Made by a program: the position numbers and the translations under genes. The notes under the pieces were generated by a model. That model did no database searches. It saw nothing but the letters and a program-made list of their open reading frames with translations, and was not told where the DNA came from. Shown in pieces: positions 26,094-36,559 of a stretch of 64,000 bases of DNA (positions are counted from its first letter, which is position 1; each line of letters opens with the position of its first letter). This DNA is from Clostridium sp. Marseille-P299 (lineage in GTDB: Bacteria > Bacillota > Clostridia > Lachnospirales > Lachnospiraceae): the NCBI RefSeq assembly GCF_900078195.1, contig NZ_FJVE01000006.1, positions 64,501 to 128,500 of the forward strand. Direction: 5' to 3'.

Positions 26094-29048
26094 CTAAGGT
26101 TCAACTCCCCATGCTAAATTCCCACCTACATATCCAGTCATCTTTTCCCAATCTACGTATGAAGAATTTGTGGAACTAAATGAATAATCTTCCGTTTGCG
26201 TATAATTAGTCCAATCTGCTTTGGAAAATCTAACTTGAACCTCAATACTTCCACCTGCTGCTAATGTACCAGCACCAGAGGTAAATCCTATTTCTAAATA
26301 ATAGTCTGCATCTGTTTTTGCAAGATCTAATTTCACAAATTTACCAGTTACATTAGAACTCCCTGCGCTAGACCAATCACACCAGAAATTCTGTACTTTC
26401 TCACCATCAATCGTGTAATAATATCTAAGCACAACATCCGATAATGCAATTGCAGAAGTACCAGTATTAGAAAGTTTAATTCTAGGTGCAATTCCATTTG
26501 TAGTTGCACTCGTGTTACCATTAAACATTTGTATCTTTATATCTCCTGAAACAACAATTGATGAATCTTTCACTGTAACTGTAAGTGTAGCATCATTACC
26601 AGCACTAAATTGAAAGATTAAGTTAACCTTACCAATCGCTTGATTTGCTAAGTAAGAATTTAATATCGTAACCGTATTACCTGAAACAGTATAATCAACT
26701 CCTTGAGTTAATGTATTAGAACCATTTTTAATTGCAACGAATGAGTGATCATTTAAAGTGAGTATTACAACTATATCTTCTGGATTCGTAGCCCCTTTAT
26801 CAAACTCGGCAGCAGTTAAAGAAATAGATGCACTTGGTGTTGAATCTGTTATTGTAATTGTTAATACTGGATCAGCTCCAGCACTAAAATCAAATGTTAG
26901 TTTTGTAGTACCAGTACTTTGTTTTGCTAAGTAACTCTTTGAAATTGTAACTGTATTTCCTGAAATGATATAATCTGTACCAGCTACCAAAGTAGTTGTT
27001 CCATTCTTAATACCATTAAACACGTTACCATTTAAAGTAACTGTAACTGGAATATCTGCCTGATTGCTTGTATATTTATCAAAGCTTGCTGTAGTAGGTG
27101 TAATTTTAGAATTCGTAGCTACATTACCAGGTTCAAAACCATATACTAAAGCACCAGCATCATAAACAGGGATGTAACTTGTCTTAACTGTTGCACCTGA
27201 TGTAACACCTTTTAAATCAGCATAGGAATAATCATTGGAACTATCCCAAAACGTTGTATTTTGTGGTCCCGCAATTCGAAATTGAATTTCTTTACGATAT
27301 GCTGATTGACCACCTGGATAAATTTTTGTTCCAGTAAAATCAACATTTACATAATATATGTTATTTGCTTCATCCCATGGTAATAATTTTGAAACTACTG
27401 CTCCCGCATTATAATTTGTTGTAACAGTAAAATTATCCTTTGTATAACCTAACTTAATGGCTTCTGTTATATCGATAAAATAATTAAAGGATAACTTATC
27501 TCCTACTTTTGCTGGCCAACCAGAACGATTGTTAAGATATGCTTTAATTTCAACAAAGTTAGGACCAGATGCATTAATTCCTGCTTCTACGAAAAATTCA
27601 TCGTTTGTTACTTCTTCCATTGCAGTAAAATTAGCAATTGGTGTTCCACCATATGTTTTATATTGTTTAGCTAATGCACCAATGAATCCAGCGTTGTAAT
27701 CACAAGCGATTTCATTGTTTACATAATTGCCAATATCATCGGTATAACTATCATCTTTGCCAGGTCCACCTACCAAAGCACCATAAATTGTATGTCTATG
27801 ATTTGCCGGTTGAGACTGACTATCCGTCCAAGAACTATGTGCTGTTCTATGATGAGGATGTTCTGGTGAATTGGTACCGTAACCTACAACATAACTTCTA
27901 CCTGTACTTCCAAGTGCATAATCTACTTGTTGTTTTGCAAACGTACGATACGTATCTGCCTTAGCTGCACTACAGCCTGACCAATCAGCATAGACTCCTG
28001 CTAAAAATGCTGTTGTTGTGGCATAACGTAGTGCGCCCCAAGAATCTAACCAAGCAAGTCCCTTTGGTGTGTAAGAAATACGATTTCCATTGTAACCAGT
28101 CGTCCAATAATCCAGATGCATTTCAACATTAGTTTTATATATTTCTTTATTGGTTATTCTTGCAAGAAGTACTGCTGCACCATAATGAACATCATCCCAA
28201 CTGTGCCCCCATTTATAAGCAAGGGTTGAAGATTGTGGTTCTGTTCCCCAATTTGACACGTAAGTTTCTGCTTTTGTTAAAAATGTATTATCCTCAGTTG
28301 CAAGATATAACCAAGCACCTGCCCAAGATAGTTCATCATAAAATCCGCTATATGAAGTATAAAAACCATTTGCAGCTGTATATCCTTTGTCACTCTTAGT
28401 TGTTTCTGCAAATGCATATAATTCTTTTGCATGCTTTATGCAAGTTGCTGCATACGCAGGGTCCCTATCTTTAAATATCAAACCAGTAACTGCAAGCGCT
28501 GCTGCTGCCTCGCCAACAACAGAAGAGCCTGGATTTGCTAAGTCTACTTTATAAGAAGGTCTCTTCATTTGCATAACTTCTGCTGGTCCCCACCAAGAAT
28601 GATCTAAGTTTCCATCACCAACTTGGTAATAGAATACATTTGGTTCTGGATGGCATTTAATCAGATAATCACTTACCCATTTGATAGCATCTAAAATATA
28701 ATCAATCTGATCACTCTCTTCAAAAACAGCCTCTTCTTCATAGACTGCCCAAGCAAGCATTGCGGATGAATAAGCCATAGGAAGATTAAATTTTACATGA
28801 TCTCCCGCATCATACCAACCACCCGTTAAATCAAGACCAACATCAGACCCATCTGTTATTCCTGAATCACCTCGCCAATTGTCTCTTTGATCCTCTGGTA
28901 ATACTCCAGAACGTTGAAATTCATAAAACATAATTGCTTTTTGTAAAGCTTCTCCATAATTATAATTTGTCTCAGCCTTTGCTATCTTTCCAGGAAATAA
29001 TGAAACTATAACGCTAAGTACTAACAATAAACTTAAAATCTTTTTCAT
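26094..29048 (-). CDS. cel9: Secreted family 9 cellulase, GH9-CBM3c-X2-X2-CBM3b
   Basis: 984 residues from ATG 29048, chosen because AGAAAGGA lies just upstream and a signal peptide ([20 protein letters not shown]...AKA) follows. The GH9 domain (about 30-460) has the catalytic aspartates in [15 protein letters not shown], the histidine in HHRTAHSSW and the acid glutamate in [17 protein letters not shown]3c (about 470-640; [20 protein letters not shown]) makes it a processive-endoglucanase type; two X2 Ig-like domains and a cellulose-binding CBM3b (ending [14 protein letters not shown]) follow. There is no dockerin, so it works as a free enzyme. Layout equals the C. phytofermentans Cel9 that is required for growth on cellulose. 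Downstream of GH48, sharing its transcript or separated by a hairpin. Confidence 0.97.
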   Translation of the reverse strand: MKKILSLLLVLSVIVSLFPGKIAKAETNYNYGEALQKAIMFYEFQRSGVLPEDQRDNWRGDSGITDGSDVGLDLTGGWYDAGDHVKFNLPMAYSSAMLAWAVYEEEAVFEESDQIDYILDAIKWVSDYLIKCHPEPNVFYYQVGDGNLDHSWWGPAEVMQMKRPSYKVDLANPGSSVVGEAAAALAVTGLIFKDRDPAYAATCIKHAKELYAFAETTKSDKGYTAANGFYTSYSGFYDELSWAGAWLYLATEDNTFLTKAETYVSNWGTEPQSSTLAYKWGHSWDDVHYGAAVLLARITNKEIYKTNVEMHLDYWTTGYNGNRISYTPKGLAWLDSWGALRYATTTAFLAGVYADWSGCSAAKADTYRTFAKQQVDYALGSTGRSYVVGYGTNSPEHPHHRTAHSSWTDSQSQPANHRHTIYGALVGGPGKDDSYTDDIGNYVNNEIACDYNAGFIGALAKQYKTYGGTPIANFTAMEEVTNDEFFVEAGINASGPNFVEIKAYLNNRSGWPAKVGDKLSFNYFIDITEAIKLGYTKDNFTVTTNYNAGAVVSKLLPWDEANNIYYVNVDFTGTKIYPGGQSAYRKEIQFRIAGPQNTTFWDSSNDYSYADLKGVTSGATVKTSYIPVYDAGALVYGFEPGNVATNSKITPTTASFDKYTSNQADIPVTVTLNGNVFNGIKNGTTTLVAGTDYIISGNTVTISKSYLAKQSTGTTKLTFDFSAGADPVLTITITDSTPSASISLTAAEFDKGATNPEDIVVILTLNDHSFVAIKNGSNTLTQGVDYTVSGNTVTILNSYLANQAIGKVNLIFQFSAGNDATLTVTVKDSSIVVSGDIKIQMFNGNTSATTNGIAPRIKLSNTGTSAIALSDVVLRYYYTIDGEKVQNFWCDWSSAGSSNVTGKFVKLDLAKTDADYYLEIGFTSGAGTLAAGGSIEVQVRFSKADWTNYTQTEDYSFSSTNSSYVDWEKMTGYVGGNLAWGVEP

Positions 29049-29110
29049 AAATTTTCCTTTCTGGCATCCAATAATGCCAATATAAAACACAAGACTCAAT
29101 TATCTTTTTA

Positions 29111-29238
29111 TATGGCTGTCTCAAATTAGTTCCACTTAATTTTTTACATCTATTTTGTTGTAACTAAAATGTTACTCAAAAGCTCATTATCCAACGAAAT
29201 AGCAGGAAATTATTAAAAGCTACTTTGAGACAGACCAT
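29111..29238 (-). repeat. Long inverted repeat between the GH48 and GH9 genes
   Basis: TATGG(C)TGTCTCAAATTAG near 29111 pairs with CTACTTTGAGACAGACCATA ending at 29238, about 19 pairs closing a loop of roughly 90 bases. No U run follows in the minus direction, so it is more likely a processing or stabilising structure, or a small mobile-element remnant, than a full terminator. Confidence 0.6.
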
Positions 29239-29304
29239 ACGATATTAAGCAAATAACCCCATAGTAACTATCACTTCTTTTCAGTGACTGTTTACTTTAA
29301 TAAT

Positions 29305-32034
29305 TTATTGAGGTTCCATACCCCATTCAAGTTTATCACCTAAATATCCTGTGATTTTCGCCCAATCGACATAGTTGTTATTCGTTGAGTTAAACGAATA
29401 ATCTCCTGTTTGTGTGTAATTTGTCCAGTTGCTCTTTGAGAAACGTACTTGAACTTCTATGGATTGTCCTACTTCTAGATTTCCTGCACCATTGGCAAAT
29501 CCAACTTCCAGATAATAATCCGCACCCGTTTTAGCGTTATCCATCTTCACGAATTTCCCAGTAACGTTGCTACTTCCAATTGTCGACCAATCACACCAGA
29601 AATTTTGTTCTATTTCTCCATCTATTGTATAATAATACCTTAATTTAACATCTGAAAGCTTTACAATGGTATCACCATTATTGTATAATTTGATTCGTGG
29701 TGCTATGCCATTTGTAGAAGAAGCGGTGTTTCCATTAAACATTTGCACTTTAATATCACCTAATTCAACTACAGAAGTATCCACTACAGTAACGGTAAGT
29801 ACTTTGTCTATTCCACCACTAAAATCAAAAGTAAGTTGCACCTTACCTATTGGTTGTAATGCAAAATAGTCTTTGGATATGACAACGGTACTTCCAGTTA
29901 CTGTATAATCCGCTCCATCTACAAGAGCAGTATTTCCATTTAGAATTCCATTTAATGAATATCCATTCAAAGTCATCTCTACAGAAATATCTTCTTGCTT
30001 GTCCGTTGCTTTATCAAAATCAGCTTTTGAAGGATTTATTGCTGCGTTTTCTACTGGTTGTGAAGGTTCTTCAAACAAAATTGAATAAAGTCCGTTTGCG
30101 ATAGCGATATCACATTGAGCCCAGAATCTATGATAATTAAATTCAGGAGCAGTACCAGCATTGTATGCGTCAAGTACTTTTTGATAATCTGGATCATCAA
30201 GATATTTTGAACGAATATCTAAGAAGTTAACGCCAGCTACTAAAGCATCACCGTTTGGCATCGTACCATTAAATGTACTTGGTACATAAACTTCTTGTTC
30301 AAAAAATCTCTTATAGTCAGCTCTTGCTTCAGGAGCAGATAAGCCTTTATCATCTCTATAAAGATTCCACATACGATCAAGTAATTCTTTTGCAAGAACT
30401 CTAGCAGAATCATCACCAGATGCCTTACTATAATATAATAATGTATTAGCTAGAGAAGCTGTAATACCAAGATCGGTACCTTTACTTGTTACGGTTACAT
30501 GTAAATTTGGATTACCTGTGTAAGTGCCTGTCCAAGTATCTGGTTGACCACTCCAATCGATATTGCTAGGTATCGCAAAAGTACCATCTGCATTAAGGTC
30601 TACAACTGTTTTAATCCATCCAACCCATTTATCCATTATATTCTTTGCTCTTACATCACCTGTTTGATAATAAAGTTCCGCAACACGTTGCATCGACCAT
30701 GCTTGGAAACCAAACCATGTATTACTTCCTGGATCTGCATAAACAGGATTTTCTACATAACCCATTCCATAAAATGTTGACGTACCTGCTGGCCAAGCCT
30801 CATAACGGCCGTTGTTAGAGTTACTTGCTCCACCGGCAATCGCACCTTCTGAGGATTGAAGCCATTGATAAAATTCTAACTGTCTATCTAGACTCTTCGC
30901 CCAATCGGCTTGTCCATTTTGAGATGCCGGTTTAAATTCTTCCTCTTTTGCTAAAATCCAAGCTGCCATAGGATTTTGGTAACCAAAGTGATTATGACTA
31001 CTTCCGATTTTCCATGCCCAAGCAGATTCAATTCCGCCACCCCAAGCATAATACCAAGACAATAAGTAGTGAGCTGAATCATAACCAGTGCCAGCAGCTG
31101 TGGAATTTCCTATTTTCCTAAAATATTTATCAAACATAGAATATCTTAGATAGTCACCCATTTTAGTTGCCTTATCAACATATGTATCAATGTTCACTCC
31201 ATATTCAGCTGCCCATAGATTGGCCCAATAAGTAGCTTGAACTGCTCTAGCATCTGCATCTGGCGCATTTGTATACTTAAATTGTTGCGCATATGTTTTA
31301 TCCCCTGTAAAAATATCAAGGAATCCGTTTACACCACCAAAATTCATTGCATCCCAGCTAGGTTGTGGTATTGTTTCCCAGGTAGACTCTTGTTCCCCAC
31401 GTTGGAACGTATTGATATAAGATGGCTTAGAAGTTCCGTCTCCCCTAGAACCAAAACCATACCAATTGTCTACATCTAAAAGCCAATGCATTCCATAAAT
31501 TGTACTTGTTCCATACGTAGAGACTAAATCATTACTAATTGGATCAACCCCTACTGCTGCAGTAAAATCAAGTACTGCTGGATATTGACTTGGATCTTGC
31601 CACTCAGGAGCATAGGTAGCTGGCTTACTGGCAGTATACTTACTCATACTTGTATTTGGCTGATCCTCTTCCGTTGGTATCATATATGTTTCCGTAACAT
31701 CCCATGCTTTTTCAAATCCGGAGAAGTCACCTGTAAACTTACCATACATAGCTTCAAGCCACATATAATAACTTAGGGCTTCACTCGTTGTAACATGTCC
31801 ATAATCTGGTGCCTCTACAATCAAAGTTTCAATGGAATGATAAGGGATTCCTTGATCGCTAAAATATCCGTTATTAGGATCATGTAAATCTCCCCACAAA
31901 TCTAGAAACCTTTGCTGATAAGCATCTTCAGATGCAGCTAAAACCGCTAACTGCGGAGTTTTAGGTAGTAAACTAAATAAAATAGCAACTACTGCTACCG
32001 CTGCAGTAACTTTCTTACGAATGTGTTTTCGCAT
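29305..32034 (-). CDS. cel48: Secreted family 48 cellulase (cellobiohydrolase), GH48-X2-CBM3b
   Basis: 909 residues. GH48 enzymes release cellobiose processively from cellulose chain ends and act together with GH9 enzymes. A signal peptide (about 1-34) precedes the GH48 domain (about 35-665), which starts [20 protein letters not shown] and holds the catalytic-glutamate region [20 protein letters not shown] and [15 protein letters not shown] single X2 domain (about 670-760) and a CBM3b (about 765-909, ending [14 protein letters not shown]) follow; the CBM3b is nearly a copy of that in the GH9 enzyme, hinting at recent domain duplication. No dockerin. ATG 32034 follows AAGGAGG. Preceded by a leader of more than 500 bases. 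Confidence 0.97.
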   Translation of the reverse strand: MRKHIRKKVTAAVAVVAILFSLLPKTPQLAVLAASEDAYQQRFLDLWGDLHDPNNGYFSDQGIPYHSIETLIVEAPDYGHVTTSEALSYYMWLEAMYGKFTGDFSGFEKAWDVTETYMIPTEEDQPNTSMSKYTASKPATYAPEWQDPSQYPAVLDFTAAVGVDPISNDLVSTYGTSTIYGMHWLLDVDNWYGFGSRGDGTSKPSYINTFQRGEQESTWETIPQPSWDAMNFGGVNGFLDIFTGDKTYAQQFKYTNAPDADARAVQATYWANLWAAEYGVNIDTYVDKATKMGDYLRYSMFDKYFRKIGNSTAAGTGYDSAHYLLSWYYAWGGGIESAWAWKIGSSHNHFGYQNPMAAWILAKEEEFKPASQNGQADWAKSLDRQLEFYQWLQSSEGAIAGGASNSNNGRYEAWPAGTSTFYGMGYVENPVYADPGSNTWFGFQAWSMQRVAELYYQTGDVRAKNIMDKWVGWIKTVVDLNADGTFAIPSNIDWSGQPDTWTGTYTGNPNLHVTVTSKGTDLGITASLANTLLYYSKASGDDSARVLAKELLDRMWNLYRDDKGLSAPEARADYKRFFEQEVYVPSTFNGTMPNGDALVAGVNFLDIRSKYLDDPDYQKVLDAYNAGTAPEFNYHRFWAQCDIAIANGLYSILFEEPSQPVENAAINPSKADFDKATDKQEDISVEMTLNGYSLNGILNGNTALVDGADYTVTGSTVVISKDYFALQPIGKVQLTFDFSGGIDKVLTVTVVDTSVVELGDIKVQMFNGNTASSTNGIAPRIKLYNNGDTIVKLSDVKLRYYYTIDGEIEQNFWCDWSTIGSSNVTGKFVKMDNAKTGADYYLEVGFANGAGNLEVGQSIEVQVRFSKSNWTNYTQTGDYSFNSTNNNYVDWAKITGYLGDKLEWGMEPQ

Positions 32035-32571
32035 ATGCTAACCTCCTTAAATGTTATGTGAGATACTATTATCCACACATCTCCCCTCAATATTTACACA
32101 CGTTCAGATAGCCCGCATATTCCCAATGCAGATTCCTCCCTACCTATGCATGTATTGCTAAATCTGATATATATAAATTTAATTGAAGGTATAGGTTATA
32201 TATTTGATAACACTTCTTCGCGTTGTTCTTTTATATTTCCTTAGTTTAAATTCCTTTATATTTATTTATTTTTAGTTGTATTTTTATACCAGATATTTAT
32301 ATTCAATATTCATAATTCCTTTCATTCTTTATTGCTTGAATTCTTTTTATCTTTAATCCTTATACCCTTTATTCCTTTAATTTTTCATTATACTTATTTC
32401 CTTCGGTCTATTTTTCTTTATTTCTTGTACTTGCTCTTTATCCACATTGCTTGTGCTTGCTGTTATTGCTTGTATAACTTGCCGAATAGCATCTATTGTT
32501 AAAATTTCATCTATTTTTATTCATATTGACTAAATTCTTAAGGTTTAATCTTGTATTTTCAATATATTCAC
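32035..32571 (-). other. Long A/G-rich 5' leader of the GH48 gene
   Basis: About 530 bases between the candidate promoter and the GH48 start contain no coding frame. On the transcript strand the stretch is purine-rich with recurring GGAATAAAG/GGAATTAAAG-like units (about 32330-32410), which would make the leader poorly structured. No known riboswitch was recognised. Confidence 0.5.
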
Positions 32572-32600
32572 ATATTATCATTTTTGGTTTTTATTGTCAA
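32572..32600 (-). promoter_or_regulatory. Candidate promoter of the cellulase operon
   Basis: Minus strand TTGACA (32600-32595), 17-base spacer, TAATAT (32577-32572). It is the best match in the 810-base gap; transcription from here gives a leader of about 530 bases. Confidence 0.6.
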
Positions 32601-32726
32601 TTGTGTAAACTACATCATATTATTGGATATTATTGTTGAATTTATCAGAACGAAGTTATTGATGTTAAAAGAAAAAAATTGAAAGAATAAATATTAAGAA
32701 AAGCAAATTTATATATTCACCTAAAA

Positions 32727-32797
32727 AACCCCCATATACGCTGGTTTAAATCAAATTTTTATTACAAATCATTAAAACCAACACATATGAGGGTGTT
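32727..32797 (-). terminator. Hairpin terminator of the GH36-CE2 operon
   Basis: AACCCCCATAT...GGTTTAA pairs with TTAAAACCA...ATATGAGGGTGTT across a loop of about 20 bases. It lies 56 bases past the CE2-like stop and is followed by TTTTTTAGG in the minus direction. Confidence 0.65.
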
Positions 32798-32852
32798 AGA
32801 AAATTTGAGTTATTTTACAGCATTTTTAACAAAAAATAAGCTTTAAAATATT

Positions 32853-33938
32853 TTAATAATCTTCCCAAATTTCTTCTCCAAAGGTATTAATATACCTAAC
32901 TAATTCATCCGACATCTCATCCGCTTCTGAAATGCGGATATGACCTGGGGTTCCACTACCATTTCTCGTATACATAAAATGTACAATTTTTTCATCATTG
33001 ATATCTTTGCAAACACTAGCAATTGATTTATCCCAATCGGAATCGTGGTATAAAATCGTCGTTGCTAATATAATAAGTGCCTGCTCATACTGCTTTCTGA
33101 TTTCAAGTACAAATTGTTTATAATGTTCTCTCCACTCTTTTGATAACGTCGAATCATAATCTTCTTTCATGTAATCCATTGGATGACTGTCATTTTGACC
33201 GATTGCAATGATTACTACATGAGGCCTATAATTTGAAAAATCGCATTTCTTTATCTTACCTAAATCCGGATGGTATTCAATTTTATCAAAGGTTTGCTCC
33301 ATGCCAATATAATTCGGTGCTCCAAACCAACCCGTTTTCTCCCGAAGTGCAATGCCTCCTTGGGCTATATTATGTATTCTAGCATTTAACTTTCTTGCAG
33401 CCATCCAGGCATAGGAATACCAGCTATTTGAGTATTCACCATTATGCACTGGATCCACGCATCCAGTATATGAAACAGCCTCAGAAACCTCACCCGCAGA
33501 AACAGAGTCCCCATATACTTCAATTTTTCTTTCTGGCAATTTTGGTAATTTTAGTACTCTGGCATCATCATTTAAAATAAAGCCATGAAATGTTATCATA
33601 TGACAAGAATCCATTCTTTTAAATAACAATAAGTTATGTTCCTTATCTTGTAAGCCTTTTGCTAATGTTAGACATTCAATTCCGTCATTTTTTAATAAAA
33701 TTTTTTCTTGTTTACCATCCAAGATAAATCCAAGGTAATTATCCCAACAGCTATGATGATTTTGAACAATAAGCTTTAAAGTAGTCCCTTTAAATTTGAG
33801 ACCAATGCTACTGCAAGGATAGACTAAGATAGGTGCTAACTTGTTATCAAAATCAATTCTACCGGTATACTGTAAAGAATTATGATCAGGAGATATAAAT
33901 CTTTCCTCATTCCCAATAAACTGGCTAACTAAATTCAT
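32853..33938 (-). CDS. CE2-type carbohydrate esterase (SGNH hydrolase with N-terminal jelly-roll)
   Basis: 361 residues. CE2 enzymes remove acetyl groups from xylan or other plant polysaccharides. An N-terminal beta-sandwich (about 1-125) precedes an SGNH domain with the nucleophile motif KIEVYGDSVSAGE, the oxyanion glycine/asparagine block IIAIGQNDSHP, and GHIRISEADEMSDEL near the end supplying the histidine. No signal peptide is visible, so deacetylation of imported oligosaccharides inside the cell is likely. ATG 33938 follows GGAGG by eight bases, 43 bases past the GH36 stop, so both are in one operon. CE2 is my best family match; another SGNH subfamily is possible. Confidence 0.8.
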   Translation of the reverse strand: MNLVSQFIGNEERFISPDHNSLQYTGRIDFDNKLAPILVYPCSSIGLKFKGTTLKLIVQNHHSCWDNYLGFILDGKQEKILLKNDGIECLTLAKGLQDKEHNLLLFKRMDSCHMITFHGFILNDDARVLKLPKLPERKIEVYGDSVSAGEVSEAVSYTGCVDPVHNGEYSNSWYSYAWMAARKLNARIHNIAQGGIALREKTGWFGAPNYIGMEQTFDKIEYHPDLGKIKKCDFSNYRPHVVIIAIGQNDSHPMDYMKEDYDSTLSKEWREHYKQFVLEIRKQYEQALIILATTILYHDSDWDKSIASVCKDINDEKIVHFMYTRNGSGTPGHIRISEADEMSDELVRYINTFGEEIWEDY

Positions 33939-33980
33939 AAAATAGTCCTCCATGAATACGAATAGTTTTACTGCTGATTT

Positions 33981-36173
33981 TTATGTTTCTTCGATAAAAT
34001 GCAATAGCTTTCCTTTAAAATCCCCCCACATATTCTGAACTAGTATTCCAGCATGCATTAGGGTGGAGCCGTAATACCTCTCATTTGTTTCTTCTAAGTA
34101 ATACCATTTTGTTTCATTAAGCCCTTTTAATTTAATTTTACGACTATGGTAATTTGGCTTACGAAGTACTTGTATATATGTAACCAAAGTTTCTTTTTTA
34201 TTTTTTGAAACCACTTGCCAACAATCAAATTCGTGATTCTCTTGATAAGAAGCGATGCGATAGTAATCCCCTTCTCTCACTAAGTCATTGTATTTATGAT
34301 ACATAGCTACTTGTGATGGGATCATTTCCTTGTCTTCCTTTGGAATCTTTAATACATCAAGTTCATAACCAAAGGTTCCAGCAAGGGCAACATATCCTCT
34401 TGTCTCAAATGGTGTCACTCTACCTACCGTATGGTTTGGACAATCACTTACATGAGCCCCTATGGTTGATAAAGGATACAGTAATGCAGTGCCCTCTTGA
34501 ATCGCTAAACGTTCAATCGCATCGGTATCATCGGAACACCAAATCTGTGGACTGTAATATAGCATACCAGGATCGAACCTAGCACCACCTCCAGAGCAAT
34601 TTTCAAGCAATAAATATGGAAATTCCTTTAATAAACGTTCTTGTAATTCGTAAACTCCAAGCACATAACGATGATATAACTCTCCTTGCTCATCTTTTCC
34701 AAGAGCAAAGCTTCCTAAATCGCTAAGTTGTCGGTTCATATCCCATTTTACATAACGGATGTTTGCACTTCTTAAAATGTTTGCTACTGACTCAAATACA
34801 TAGTCCCTAACTTCTTTTCTTGAAACATCAAGCACATACTGATTTCTGCAAAGCCCTGCCACTCGATTTGGAATCTGGATTGCCCAATCTGGATGTGCAC
34901 GATAAAGATCAGAATCAGGAGATACCATTTCTGGCTCAAACCAAATTCCAAACTCAAGACCTTTTTTATTCACTTGTTTCACTAGCTGATTTAGTCCACC
35001 TTTAATTTTTTCTTCATTGACTACCCAGTCCCCTAAAGAGCAATTATCGCTATTTCTTTTTCCAAACCAACCATCGTCCATAACTAACATTTCTATTCCT
35101 AAATTTACTGCTTCTTCTGCAATAGCAACTAATTTCTCTGTATTAAAATCAAAATAAGTTGCTTCCCAATTATTAATAAGAATTGGACGTTTTTTATTTT
35201 TATATGTACTTCTAATTAAATGTTTTCGATATAAATCATGGTAATTTCTAGTCATTCCACCAAGTCCATGTTCTGAATATACCATAGCTACTTCTGGTGC
35301 CACAAATTCATCACCACTGTTTAGCTTCCACGTAAATCCCTCTGGATGAATGCCAAGGGTTGCACGAATGCTATCAAATTGGTTTAATTCCACTTGTGCT
35401 AAAAAATTCCCCGAATAAACGAAATGGAAGCCATATACTTCCCCAATATCCTGTGTTGCATTTTTAGATAGTATCGCCATAAAAGGATGCTCTTGATGGC
35501 TGGATTCCCCTCGAATCGAACCAACACTTTGTTTTCCTAGTCTAATTGCTCTTCGCTGTATATGTCTTTCTCTTGCCCATGAACCATGAAGCGTTAACAT
35601 GTCAAATTCATCATTGTCCATATCCATACATACAGAGTACACTTTCTCGATATAAAGAGAATCCTCCCCTACATTTTTTAAACGAACACTTCTTGTAATT
35701 GCGTCTACATCATGAAATACCGAATAACTTAATACAACTTCTAAGTTTAAAATGCAGTCATAGCAAGTAATCTCTAATGTTTCGCATGTATCCTCATTCC
35801 CAAACGTAGCAGGGAGCCCGTTTAAATGCGGTTTTCCCTTTAAAATCTGATGGGATCGATAGGATAAGGTACAAGCTCGATGTCCATTTTCCGTGCGCAC
35901 CATCAAACTACTCTCTCTAAAATCTCCAATCCCTTGTGTGGAATACTCCATAGGAAATGTGTCAAGAAACGATAAGCGGTCCCTATTGTTTTTTGATGGA
36001 ACAAATGGTGCTTCCTCAATTCTAGTTAGGTGTGATAAATGATAATCACTAAAGTTCTTCCCATAGTAAATGTGTGCAATAAAGCCTTCCTCGTCAACAA
36101 TTCCAATTAAATACATCGTATTCTTTGTACATAATCGAAATATTCTTTCTTCTTCAAAATATTGTATCCCCAT
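33981..36173 (-). CDS. Alpha-galactosidase, GH36
   Basis: 730 residues, full length for a bacterial GH36. Releases terminal alpha-1,6-galactose from raffinose-type sugars and galactomannan. The N-terminal beta-sandwich (about 1-330) is followed by the barrel with LVMDDGWFGKR, the nucleophile aspartate in VKWDMNRQ, the substrate-binding ENCSGGGARFDPGML and the acid/base aspartate in IWCSDDTDAIERL. No signal peptide, so it is cytoplasmic. ATG 36173 (MGIQYFEEE) fits the family start; an ATG 24 bases upstream lacks a ribosome site. First gene of an operon with the CE2-like esterase; the promoter is overlapped by an inverted repeat. Confidence 0.95.
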   Translation of the reverse strand: MGIQYFEEERIFRLCTKNTMYLIGIVDEEGFIAHIYYGKNFSDYHLSHLTRIEEAPFVPSKNNRDRLSFLDTFPMEYSTQGIGDFRESSLMVRTENGHRACTLSYRSHQILKGKPHLNGLPATFGNEDTCETLEITCYDCILNLEVVLSYSVFHDVDAITRSVRLKNVGEDSLYIEKVYSVCMDMDNDEFDMLTLHGSWARERHIQRRAIRLGKQSVGSIRGESSHQEHPFMAILSKNATQDIGEVYGFHFVYSGNFLAQVELNQFDSIRATLGIHPEGFTWKLNSGDEFVAPEVAMVYSEHGLGGMTRNYHDLYRKHLIRSTYKNKKRPILINNWEATYFDFNTEKLVAIAEEAVNLGIEMLVMDDGWFGKRNSDNCSLGDWVVNEEKIKGGLNQLVKQVNKKGLEFGIWFEPEMVSPDSDLYRAHPDWAIQIPNRVAGLCRNQYVLDVSRKEVRDYVFESVANILRSANIRYVKWDMNRQLSDLGSFALGKDEQGELYHRYVLGVYELQERLLKEFPYLLLENCSGGGARFDPGMLYYSPQIWCSDDTDAIERLAIQEGTALLYPLSTIGAHVSDCPNHTVGRVTPFETRGYVALAGTFGYELDVLKIPKEDKEMIPSQVAMYHKYNDLVREGDYYRIASYQENHEFDCWQVVSKNKKETLVTYIQVLRKPNYHSRKIKLKGLNETKWYYLEETNERYYGSTLMHAGILVQNMWGDFKGKLLHFIEET

Positions 36174-36255
36174 AATTAAACCAGCCTTCCCATACATTTT
36201 TTATTTTTACCCTTTACATTATTTGAGAATCACTGAGCAAGTACTTTTTTTCATA

Positions 36256-36285
36256 ATTATACCAAATATGCACAATTAATGTCAA
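36256..36285 (-). promoter_or_regulatory. Promoter of the alpha-galactosidase operon
   Basis: Minus strand TTGACA (36285-36280), 18-base spacer, TATAAT (36261-36256); both boxes are perfect. One arm of the inverted repeat 36268-36320 lies between and over them. Confidence 0.8.
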
Positions 36286-36320
36286 TGTGAGCTATCATTC
36301 ATTTTACATTTATTGTGCAT
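36268..36320. promoter_or_regulatory. Candidate operator: 15-bp inverted repeat at the alpha-galactosidase promoter
   Basis: ATGCACAATTAATGT (36268-36282) and ACATTTATTGTGCAT (36306-36320) are inverted copies with 14 of 15 matches, 38 bases centre to centre. One arm lies over the -35/spacer, the other upstream. The remaining gap to 36559 is AT-rich with no gene. Confidence 0.6.
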
Positions 36321-36559
36321 TTTATTTTTATTTAGTTAACGATGTTGCACAAAAGTTTAGATACGCCTTTTTCATGAATTACATGATTGATATTAAATTG
36401 TTTACCTAAATAGGTTATAGGGATACGATTATCCATTTTTAATCCTATATCACAGAATTGTTTTATGATAATTCCATCTTTCTTACAAAATTGGAATAAA
36501 GTTGGAGAATAAATGGAATAATCCGTCTATATGATACCATAAAAAAGGAGTGACTAATT

